Below are positions 39,051 through 49,784 of a DNA stretch of 64,000 nt, piece by piece. This stretch comes from Harmonia axyridis. Taxonomy: Eukaryota > Arthropoda > Insecta > Coleoptera > Coccinellidae. Under the pieces are notes generated by a model. It was given only the letters and a program-made list of their open reading frames with translations, did no database searches and was not told where the DNA came from. The stretch covers positions 2,606,501-2,670,500 of the forward strand of contig NC_059501.1 of NCBI RefSeq assembly GCF_914767665.1, in the 5' to 3' direction. The stretch's first letter is position 1. The number at the start of each line of letters is the position of its first letter. The position numbers and the translations under genes were made by a program.

Positions 39051-39726
39051 TCCTAAAACGAAACTGTGTTACATTATCAGAGATATAAGGAATAACTAAT
39101 TTCAACTGAATTACTTCCACCTATATTAAGATATTGAAAAAAAATGGGCAACATTCCATCGATTTTGAAATGAAGTCATTAAAGTCCAATCACTAACAAT
39201 TTGAGTATGCACATATTGTTTTATTTACTTTAGACCAAAATGGATATTAATGATGCTCATATTGGCTCAGTTTTTTAAATATTTCATGTATGTATATGCA
39301 TTTTTAAAATTCAGAAATCCATAATAGTAGATATAGAATTCAAACTTGGCACAGAGCTTTCTCGTGTTTCTTTAAAATAATTATGTCTGTAATTTACACT
39401 GATATGTCTCTAAATATCAGGTTTAATTTGAGATAGAACTGAGACTTCACCTACTATAGACTTGAAAGGATATTAAATATCAGAAAAAATTATATAATAT
39501 TTATATAACAAGTGTCGCATCAAGAAAATGAAGTCGAAAAACTTTTTCGAATATTATAGTGTCCCATTTACAAAACACCAAATGTAATTCATTTTTCTCC
39601 CTGAGTTTAACAGTTCTTTCAGGGAGCATCGAATTTGGGACACTCTGTTTGAATCAATAGACAGCAATTATGTCATAGTAAATCAATATACAGCTTTGTG
39701 GTCTGCAAGGACGCAATAGTCACATA

Positions 39727-40361
39727 CTGGGTGTCCCATCAGGTTATCGTATACAATATCTAGCTTATTTGACAAGATAATAAGAGAATAAAAGAGTTCC
39801 TTTGTATAACATATAAGTACCTTGACAGCCCTGTGGTAGTTACCCCTCACTTTTCATTTTCAAATGATACCTACTCCCCTGTATATTGTCAGTGAAAATT
39901 GCTTGTTATTCTATGGTATTTAATTATTAATCAACAACAATATTAACATTTTGTGAAGTATGAATTGCAACCAAAATACCTACTATGCAATTCAAGAAAC
40001 GTTATAATATACATTGTTATAAAAAATATCGGTTTTTTTGAAACAGAAAATTCTTCTATGTGTAATTTGTACAAACATGTAAAAGAAGTTACAAAATATT
40101 AAGGTTTTTGTTGTTATTATACTGAAAAAATACCAAGTATGTGCTATCGTTGTATTCCAAATAGAATGACACGCAATTTTCACTGACAATATAGAGGGGG
40201 TGCCATTTGAGAATAAAAAGTAAGGGGTAGCTACCACGGGGCTGTCAAATGTAAAAATCTTTTTTATGCATCATTGGGAAGGTACTTTGAGGAAGCAATT
40301 TTTTTTTTATTATCTTGTCAGATGAGCTAGATATTGCATTACGATTACTTGGGACACCCAG
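39727..40361. mobile_element. Palindromic MITE with empty-site paralogue
   Basis: The 635-bp element starts CTGGGTGTCCCA and ends TGGGACACCCAG, with TA on each side. Imperfect inverted arms of about 200 bp extend inward (ACAGCCCTGTGGTAG and its partner). The homologous position in the other duplicated unit (near 37,425) lacks it and has a single TA-containing site, which shows the insertion directly. Confidence 0.85.
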
Positions 40362-40486
40362 TATATGCCGATTCACTACTTTTTTCGAATGATCAATTCC
40401 CAGTACTTTTTTGATCGAATTAATGTGTAATGAAGAAAAATGATAAGTTTATGAAATTCCGCAACAAAGAAGTGCTTCAAACTCAC

Positions 40487-41884
40487 TATATGATGTCTCC
40501 ATAATACTCCGCAATAAGCTTGACATACTTTGACGAATTCTGTTGGATATCGGTATCCGTGATGCGTTCCACTTTGCTCCTCAGATGCTGCAATCTCATT
40601 GGGACCATCTTTGTCATCCCAACCATAATACCAAATGTCGTCACGTATACAGCAAAAATTAATATCTCACCGATAGCAAACCAAACTCTTATGATCCATT
40701 CGTTGACAAAAGCGTTTTCTTCAAAGGGATACCAAGTGTAAGTGTGGTATCCACACCTATGTCTGGTATCGTTGGTTTTGATTCGCATTTCGCAAAACAT
40801 ATTGTTCACATAGTAGCGAACTGACAATAAGCCATCCAAGACGAAAAATACGAAGAAGATGATCAAGGTTCTCTTATTGGATTGTGTGAACTCCTCCAGA
40901 AGTACTGGAGGCATACCATATCGGTTAGTTTCAATTCTATCAATAACACGCCATAACCTGTTTCCAAACATTATGTAGGTTGCCCCTATCATCACAAACG
41001 AGATGATATAACTTAGGTAGTACACTGCTTCCAATGTTTCTGAGAACATCCTATCTGAAATGTTAGATTTAGTGGAAAAGTTCGCAGGCCTGCATAGAAC
41101 AAAAAAAATTGGTAAAATCTTATTTTATTATCCAATATAGTTGCCTTCGAGGGCGATACTAACTGGATCTTTATAATAATTTGGATTTTCCTAAGGATAA
41201 CTAGAAAATTGTTTGAAATTATTCCCTTGAAATCGGTAGCTGATATGACAAAACTACAAGAATTCAAAAAATGTCGTACTGGACCAAAGTTTCTTTTCAC
41301 ATTTTTCTGAACTATCAGTGGTCTACCAATAAAACATTCTGGTGGAAAGAAGCGTACATTGTTCCAGAAAAATATTTCTGTATATTTGCATTCAAAATTA
41401 GCATATCACATGATGAAAATTTCAAATTGGAATATTTATGCCACTTTGAAAAAAATTAAACTGTAACACCCTATTTGTAGGACCTTTTTCTTACAATGAT
41501 CCAAGGAATCTATCGTTGACGTTTGAACATACAATTTAGGATAACCCTGTATAGCACACGTATGAAAGTTTTAACTTTATATCAAGTGTAGAAGGTGCTC
41601 ATGAAAAAACATCAATGTACCAAAATGGGAAACAATGGTAACTGATTATAAAATCGAATGAAGAACAAACCTGAAATACTTTTATAAATTTCGGAATAAA
41701 CACCAACAAGGATTGGAATGATTACAAGAGAGAATAGAAGGAAATGTTTGACCAATAAGTTCATCGTGAATGGTTTTCCTTCTCCAGGATGTAGAAAAAG
41801 GAATTTTTGTATGAGTTTCAAATAGGCGAAAGGCCTTGGATTATCCTGGAGATCTAAGAGACTTTTGAATAATTTGAATTTCAT
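40487..41884 (-). CDS. Odorant receptor exons 1-2 without own 3' exons
   Basis: Exon 1 (41671-41884) and exon 2 (40487-41054) duplicate those of receptor 2. They have the same lengths, splice sites and phases, and both frames are open. Exon 1 differs at 4 of 71 residues and exon 2 at about 27 of 187. No copies of exons 3-6 occur between 40,486 and receptor 2 exon 1 at 39,050. The exon-2 donor (phase 2) would join receptor 2 exon 3 in frame. This fits an alternative 5' cassette, as known for some insect chemoreceptor loci such as Or69a, or a truncated duplicate not yet decayed. Confidence 0.7.
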
Positions 41885-42309
41885 TCCTAAAACGAAACAA
41901 TGTCACATTATCAGAGATATAAGGTATATCTAATTCCTACTGAAATACTTCCACCTATATTAAGATATTAAAACAAAAAATGGACATCAATCCATCGGTT
42001 CTGAAATGAAGTCATTAAAGTCCAATTACTAATGATTCAAGTATGCACATATTGTTTTATTTACTTTAGACCAAAATAGATATTAATGACTCTTATATTG
42101 GCTCAGTTTTTCAATATTTCATGTAAGTATATGCATTTTTAAAATTCAGAAATCTATAGTACTAGTTGTAGAATTCGAACTTGGCACAGAGTTCTATCGT
42201 GCCTCTTCGGCATAATTATGTCTATATATAAATTACACTAATATGTCTCTAAATTTTAGGTTTAATTTGAAGATAGAACTTCCTTCATTGATCTGGCAAA
42301 TTAATTGGT

Positions 42310-43080
42310 CCCTTCAGCCTATAGATGAATTATTTACATAGATGACACTTATGGAAATCACTTTTTTGTAAAATGTTGTCCCTTAATGAATAGGTAATTA
42401 TATACTTTTAATTGAACATATTCGTACGAATACCACAAGATGGCTAGGTAAATCCTTTTCCATACCAAATTTCATTGAAATGTTAGTAGTTAATGATGTA
42501 TGAAGTACAATTTGTTAGAAGGAACATTTGACCATACCGAAAACAAATCTGCAATCTGTTTGCTTTTAAAAAGTATCTATTTCTAGTTTTGAGGGAAATT
42601 TTTCAAGAGAATTCGATTGGAGAATATTTTTACCGATGAATTTTAATCATTAAGGTCAAGAGAAGATAAATTCACAGTTTAAATAGGTTTATGCACTCAG
42701 ACCTAATACAGAAGTGACGACACATCAATTATTTCAGTTTTTCTTTAAAATTCCAAAAATTCTTTTCAGTAGAGCTTTTGTCTCTAAATCATCTATACAC
42801 AATTCACTGAACTAATTAATGGCGCAGCAAACCTTGAATAGAATCCTGTGACGTTAGGTCCCTACAAACAATTGATTGAAGCTACTTTTCCTAGATGGCG
42901 CCACATAATCGAGTCCTAGCCCAAAGACCTATAATAATGTTATTATAGGTCTATGGGTTTGAGCTATTCTTCTCAGATGCCACCACCGAGTCACTGATTC
43001 AAATTTTTAATTTTTTTAGGAAAAACTGACATAATTCGATTGTTACTAGTTCTGTATTAGGCCAGAAACATGTTTTCCGC
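42310..43080. other. Intergenic, no gene seen
   Basis: AT-rich; a short perfect inverted repeat occurs near 42,917-42,956 (AAAGACCTATAATAA with TTATTATAGGTCTA). Nothing coding is recognised. Confidence 0.4.
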
Positions 43081-44280
43081 GTTATTTAAGGGGTTTTCAG
43101 ATCGTAGATGCCGAAGAGAAATGTTTCTACATAATTAAATCATAATTTTCTTGCAAAATTGAGAATATTTCAGTTTTGAACTATGTCAAAAAAACTGATT
43201 GTGGGTTAGTATTCAGCATGGAAATTCGTCAAGATCTCAAATTTTGAAGATGATCCGACAACATTTATGAACCCTAAATTCATAAAAAAAAAATTGTTGA
43301 AATTTATTCAAAGGAATGTCGCAATTTTGGGACATGTAAATCTATGCTTGCCCAGTTTACAATCCACAAATTTTGGCCATCAGAGAGAAGACCAAACCCC
43401 CTTTAAAAAATCCCTCCCACAAAACTCCAATTAACTCAGTTTTGGGGAATTCTATGGATGAACTGATTACAAATGGAAATTCAGCGTGAAAAATTTTTTT
43501 TGATATCAAATTTTGAAGTTGATCTGAATCAAAATCTTTTTTTGGCGAAAAACTATCCAAGGTTATATTATGATAGTTTTAGAGGGTTTCAAGGTCGTAG
43601 ATTCCAAATTTGTCATTGATTCTTAACAAGAAATTTTTTCTACACCTTGAAAGCACAGTTTTTACACAACTGGAAAGTTTCAGTTGTGGGGCAGGCATAC
43701 TCATTTTACAAGCCTCATATTTATGCCACCAGAGGGCAGACCATACTCCCTCACAAAATTCGGAATAACTCAATTTTGGTGACTCCTAGAGAGGAACTAA
43801 TTGCAAAAACGGATTCAGCAGAAAAAATTCTTCGAAATATCAAATTTTAAAGTCGATCTGAACCAAAAACTTTTTTTGGCGAAAAAATATCCAAGGTTAT
43901 AGTCTTGGTTTTTCCGAAAAAATCGACTCATCGAATTCAAACATTTTATGATGGTTTTAGAGGGTTTCGGGGTCGTAGAATCCGAATTAGGCATCCATTC
44001 TTACCAGAAAAATTTTTCTACACCATAAAAGCACAGTTTTCATACAACTGTTGGGGGCCTCTTTTTCCCATTCACAAGTTTCAGATTTATGCCACCAGAG
44101 GGCAGACCAAACCCACTTTAAATTTCCTTACAAAACTCGAAATAACTCAATTTTGAGGTATTCTAAGGAGGAACTGATTGCGCATAGGAATTCAGCATAC
44201 AAAATTCTTCATAATCTCAAATTTTGAAGTCGATCTGAATAAAAAATTTATTTTTGCGAAAAAATTTCCTAGAAATATAA
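43080..44280. repeat. Tandem repeat, about 376-bp period
   Basis: Blocks containing TTTTAGAGGGTTTC, GGTCGTAGA, CACAGTTTT, CCACCAGAGGGCAGACCA, AATAACTCAATTTTG and GGCGAAAAA recur about three times, for example at 43,575-43,590 and 43,952-43,966. Copies are 70-85 percent alike by eye. An unequal, more diverged first copy starts near 43,085. Confidence 0.8.
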
Positions 44281-45430
44281 TTTGGCGGATGCGTTACACG
44301 TAAGCGCAATCAAAATTCGAAAATTACATTTGGACAAAAAGACGTGTTCACGGAAATATAAAAAAAAAAATTTAAAAAAGCAAAACGTGTATATCATTTC
44401 GATTCGATATACTTTGGTACAGTTCGGATTTTGCTTAGAAATAGAAAAATCTTGGATGGAAAATGAAATAAAAAAAATTACTCCATTAAACTGGTTTATT
44501 GCCATTATATGCGCTAGAAAGCAGTACTAGACTAGGAAACTGTTGATTATATTTCCAAAAGAAGCTTAGATTTGTTTTTGTTTTGTCACCATCACCGCCA
44601 GTATCAATTATCTAGCTGAAAATGCAAATTTTCGTTCAACATTGAAACCCATATAATTAATCAATATATTTTTAAAACTATAAAACGTATAATTAAGAGT
44701 TATATAAAATAGTCTCCTCCGAAAATTGAATGTTTTTCCAGCTTTTTTCGTATCTCCTTCAGCACACTTCCAACTGCATAAGTCTACATCTGAGAAAAGT
44801 TCCAGTAGATATATAGGTAAGGTCTAACCCACCCTGAAAAATTATTTTTCGAAGTTTTTTCATTATGGACAGAAAACATGATTTTGATTTAATCCTTCAA
44901 CAACAAGTCTCAAAGTTACTAATCTAATAATGATTATATTTGAGGACCAGAAAATGGAAGAAACTATCCAACCTACCAATAATTTTGTTACTGTAAGTTA
45001 CTAGCGAAATTTTCTTTTTCAAATTTTACTCAATTTCGCCATTAGAGAATGAAAATGATTGTTATGTACAAAACATTGAAAGGTTTAATAGATCGCTTTC
45101 AATTCTTTTTCCTTCTTTTAGTAAAGACAATTAAAAGAAAAAACTCGGAAAAGAATTTTTTGAAAGATAACTCACCCACGATTTTTCCATCTTTGATCAA
45201 TTCCAAATATTAAGATATCAAAGTTGTATTCTTGTTAATCTTAGTAGAGCCTTCTTTCAAAAACCATGTGGACGTTCGATCCTCGCTGACATTTTCATTA
45301 CTTGTTCCAATTTTTATTCTATTTAGTAAACATCTTATCTGTAACAGAGAATTCATCGAAGAAAACAGGGCTTTTGCATCCTCCAAAAATTAGTTTTCGA
45401 CATTTTAACTCTATATATTTTGTAATTTCT
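44280..45430. other. Intergenic, no gene seen
   Basis: AT-rich, with short frames lacking domain character. No RNA gene or transposon terminus could be supported. Confidence 0.4.
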
Positions 45431-45435
45431 TCACT

Positions 45436-45910
45436 ACCGATTATCAAACTATCAATCGAGAATTAATTATCAGGATCCAGACTCAGATGCGATACGAATA
45501 TTCGCTTTTGTCGCGTTGGTTTGTGGTAATCTGATAATCGGTACTACCGATTATCAAACTATCAGTCGATAATCTTTACTTTCGATTATCAAACTATCAA
45601 TCGAGAATAAATCATTAGGATCCAGCCTCAGATGAGGTACGAATATTCGCATTTGCTGCGTTTATTTGATAATCGGTAACTATCAATCGATAATCGTTAC
45701 TTTCGATTATCAAACTATCAATCGAGAATCGTTACTTTCGATTATCAAGCTATCAATCGAGAATGAACTATTAGTATGCAGACTCAGATGCGTTACGAAT
45801 ATTCGCATTTGCCACGTTTGTTTGATAATCGGTAGTACCGATTATCAAACTATCAATCGAAAATCGTTACTTTCGATTATCAAACTATCAATCGAGAAAG
45901 AATTATTAGG
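45436..45910. repeat. Compound repeat with GATTATC/GATAATC words
   Basis: A core of the form CGATTATCAAACTATCAATCGA recurs at least seven times in forward or partly inverted arrangement. It is interspersed with a longer block (GGATCCAGACTCAGATGCG ... ATTCGCATTTGC) repeated about four times at roughly 120-190-bp spacing. No gene overlaps convincingly. Confidence 0.8.
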
Positions 45911-46449
45911 GTCCAAACTTAGATGAGGAACGAATATCCACATTTGCCACACTGGTTTGTGTGAGCCTTTAATATACCCAACATATTTTGTTGTAGTTTC
46001 AACAGGTTGATTGATAATAATAATGAAAATGATATCTTTAGGCTTGTAGAAAATATGTTTTTGGAAACAGAAAAAATGAATTTGGAGAATCACTCGATTA
46101 GTTCAGTTCAATCTGAAAGTGGACATTTTCGAATAATACATGAAAACTGTAAAAGAAATGTACTTCACGGAAAATTTGCTCAATTTTTAGTTTCTTTACC
46201 TAAAAAAATGTAATCATTGTCGGCGATCACTCTGCTAAACCTTAGGCAAACAGTTTCAAAGAAAAATAACCACCCCCTAAAATTCAAATAAGGACAAATA
46301 AAAACATATATAAATAAATTAATCAAATTTATCTAAATTAGGGAAGAATCGAATACAACTCAACATTTTCTAGCAGTTGATACAACAAAAAATTATAAAA
46401 ACAAACTAAAACAAAAAGACGACACAAACTTTCGTTAAACCTAACGAAT

Positions 46450-49400
46450 TCATCTCTTGGTCGAATTGCCGGCCGTCAGGTCGGCGCACAGACTCAACCA
46501 CCCCTCTGGACTGATGCTAAACTTCTCAGCCAACTCCCTGAAAACCTCGTACCTCATCGTACCCTCGTAACCCCTCACATCAGCCTCGTACGTCTCCGAC
46601 CCCACGTCCGTCGAGTTCCTGAAGAAGACGTCCACGTAATGATCGCCCACCACGTCCCTCCTCAGCTCGTAGTACATGCTGAAGCCGTACGTGACCAAAC
46701 CTAGGTTGCGCACGCCTAGGCTATCCGCCAGGTAGTATATGGGCATGTCCGCAGTGGAGTACAGCATGAACTTCCTGAAGGTGTCGCCCTTCTCGCCCAA
46801 CCTGCCGGACACCGCCCTCTCGAACTGCCTCAGCATCCTGTGGACCAACGTGCCAGCTCTCAGCGTTTTCAACGCCTTATCCAAGGAGTTGATCTGGAAC
46901 TCCACCTCCACCAGGGGGGTGATGTCTTTGATGATGCCGCGGGTCCAGATGGGCATCGGGAGATGGATCATTTCCTCGCCTTTGAGGACGTTGTAAAGGA
47001 GAAGGATGTTGTGTAGGTCGACTTCCGATCCTGTTTCCTTGCTGAGGTACTCGAAGAGCTTTGCATTTTCTTTCTTTATCTTATACTTAAGGGCCAAGGC
47101 CTTGCGGGAGTTCAGAGTGTAGTAGGGGCAGGCAGTCCACTGTAGCATGATGTCGTTTCTGACAAGGGTGGTGTGGATAGGGACAGGTTGCCAGAGGAGG
47201 TTGCGGTTCCACCTTTCCTCGCCAACTGGTGGGTACAGGGCTGCCAACAGCGCTTCGGCTGACATCAGACACCTGTTGAAGTCGATGGACTGGACGTAGA
47301 TGTCGTTGGCGTCGTATTTTAGAGGTAGAAAGTGCGAATAGTGCTTCCTCATCCATCTACCGACGTCGTAGAGCTCTTGGACACCTAGCTGCAAAGGTAC
47401 TTTTGTCAAATCTTGCATGTTATTTCGAAGGGAAGGTTAGGTTGGGTACGGAGAATCTTGTTATGTGTGTAGGATGACGACGTTTGCTTTACCACTCAAA
47501 TTACACTGCGCAAAAGAATTAACGCACATTAGGGAAATCTCAAATTTATTCTACAACTGGCGGTGTTCTCAATGATAATTATTTTTATCAGAATTATGCA
47601 TGCATTTGTTATCTACTTTCAAACGTTTTTCTTCAATACATATATTTTTTCCCAACAGGAATAAAAAAATATGAGATTAACAGATTTTGAATGTACTGGC
47701 TCCATTCTGAAATCAGTTGTTCTCGATCAATTCTAGTGATCAATAGTTTTTCTTTCGTTTGATTTTCTACACTCGATCGCTATGCAACGCGAAACACGCA
47801 ATTTGACCCTAGAGGAATGTGCCCAAGCGGTAGTTTTGCGAGAAGAAGGGTGGACATACACAAGAATTGCAGAAAGGTTTGGAGTTTCCCATACAAGTGT
47901 GTCCAGAATGTTGCAGCGATTCAGGGAGACAGGTATGAATGTCCTTATTGGATTTTGCGAGAGAGCATATCCATTGGGAAGAGGCTGATTGGGAAAGAGT
48001 TCTCTTCACAGATGAGTCTAGATTCTGCCTCTACCATTGTGATCGACGTTCCCTTGTATACAGACGTCCACATGAAAGATATGCTCAGTGCACTCTTTCC
48101 CAATCAGCCTCTTCCCAATGGATATACTCTCTCGCAAAATCCAAACGCGCCATTCGATGGGCTGGGGTGAGAGCTGGGCCTCTTGCCGCGACACGATGCC
48201 ATAAATCATATTCTCTGAGGCGATTTCTTATTGTCTGAGTGCTAATTTACACCCCATGAGTTTGCTCAAGCTGATTTTGAAGGAGGCGAGCGGTTGCAAA
48301 CCGTTGTCTCAACGAAGAAACTCTCAAGTAACGTTCTTGAATGGCAGTTGTTACCCGTGGTCTACCCTGTCCTGGTATTCGGACATTCATACCTGTCTCC
48401 CAGCATCGCTGCAACATTCTGGACACACTTGTATGGGAAACTCCAAACCTTTCTGCAATTCTTGTGTATGTCCACCCTTCTTCTCGCAAAACTACCGCTT
48501 GGGCACATTCCTCTTGGGTCAAATTGCGTTTTTCGCGTTGCATAGCGATCGAGTGTAGAAAATCAAACGAAAGAAAAACTATTGATCACTAGAATTGATC
48601 GAGAACAACTGATCTCAGAATGGAGCCAATACATTCAAAATCTGAAAATCTCATCTTTTTTTATTCCTGCTGGGAAAAAACATCTGTATTGAAGAAAAAC
48701 GTTGAAATTGGATAACGTATGCATGCATCATTCTGTTAAAAATAATTATCATTGAGAACACCTTCAGTTGTAGAATAAATTTGAGATTTCCATAATGTGC
48801 GTTTTTTTTGCGCAGTGTTATTATAATTTCTTGAAGTTTCAGAAGTTTATACTTTTGAAGGCAGACCGGTATGTCGTTACCTGGCAGTGGAATCTTTCTT
48901 CCCCGCGAGTATAAAAATACAGCGTAGTTTGGAAAAAAAAATTAGTTTTTTACTTATAACTCTAGTAATATTACATTCATTGTTTTGGTTTTTAGGTATT
49001 TAAGTCTAGATAATATAATGTTCCGAATTAGGTGAGTGTACCCGACCAACATTATCCAGTGGCGTAGATATAGGGGCGCGATGATCCTTTTCCTATTGAA
49101 ATTCTACACCACTGTGTATCAAGATGATAATCAGAGCAATGAAAAATTCAAGTAGAATATTTGGGAAGAAAATGCTAAAAATGTAATATTACCGTGATTA
49201 CAGATTTGATCTTGTTGAAATCTCTCGTACATATATAGAATAACCATTTGAATCCTCGTGCAAAATTTGGTTCCAATAATATTACCAGAAATATGGAATT
49301 TTCAAGAAGAATATCGAAAACATAAGGAAAGTACTGACGTGAAATCAGGAGCTTTTGAGCCTTTGGACTGCACATACCTGTATAAAATTCTGTGATTTAC

Positions 49401-49784
49401 AAAGAGCAATAGGCAAAGTATAGGAACTATAGTTCCTATAATGTGCAATAGGCGCATTCAAATTTATATGAGTCAGAATACAACAAAAATTTACAAATTC
49501 CTTATTTCTAAGTTTTTAGAAAATTGTTCGACTTACATTGAGCAACTCGTTCGCAGGATTGTCCATCCTTAAATCCAAGTAAGGATCTTTAGGATCGAAA
49601 GCGTCATAAGATCCTAACCTCTCTCCATGACGCACCAACTGAAATTCAACGATAATCAGATCCAGATAATGAATGCAAAAGAATTAAATGAAAATACCGT
49701 TGTTACCGCCAATAATTTATCGCACTGCGCGAAATACAAAAATGGCAAAATCAAACACGGGGCCAATACGGCATTGGTAAACAT
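46450..49784 (-). CDS. Histidine acid phosphatase family protein, probable pseudoenzyme
   Basis: Three exons join at phase 0: 49698-49784, 49537-49638 and 46450-47388, giving about 375 residues. Exon 1 encodes a secretion signal with hydrophobic core LAPCLILPFLYFA. Exon 2 carries LVRHGER, the family's phospho-acceptor motif. Exon 3 has SIDFNRCLMSAEALLAALYPP-type sequence and, near the C-terminus, LYSTADMPI where active enzymes have HD after the Ser/Thr. The Asp remains but the His is Ala. Enzymes of this family remove phosphate in lysosomes or secretions; loss of that His suggests weak or no activity, or another role. No C-terminal membrane anchor is evident. Intron 2 (47389-49536) contains a Tc1 palindrome. 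Exon 3 could also begin ten codons earlier at an ATG, but the TTTGCAG acceptor at 47,389 keeps phase. Confidence 0.8.
47504..48817. mobile_element. Fold-back element made of two Tc1 5' halves
   Basis: Both ends are the 5' end of the Tc1-like family seen at 33,128 (CACTGCGCAAAA...). Left outer arm 47,504-47,944 matches right outer arm 48,381-48,817 inverted, each with the transposase start MQRE(T/K)RNLT. A second inverted pair of about 50 bp (47,950-47,999 with 48,094-48,143) closes around a loop of about 95 bp encoding TDESRFCLY. The right side keeps about 240 bp that the left lacks. No 3' terminus of the parent element is present. The element lies in intron 2 of the phosphatase. Confidence 0.85.

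Larger units (their letters stand above)
37100..42310. repeat. Tandem segmental duplication of receptor exons 1-2
   Basis: The unit from about 37,130 to 39,480 is repeated from about 39,490 to 42,310. The second unit is longer because it contains a 635-bp MITE. Similarity includes the 5' flank, exon 1, intron 1, exon 2 and sequence downstream of exon 2. The unit does not include exons 3-6. Confidence 0.8.

Noticed and set aside
39992..40237. 81-codon frame as missing exon of the upstream receptor copy
   Set aside because: It lies entirely within the 635-bp MITE.
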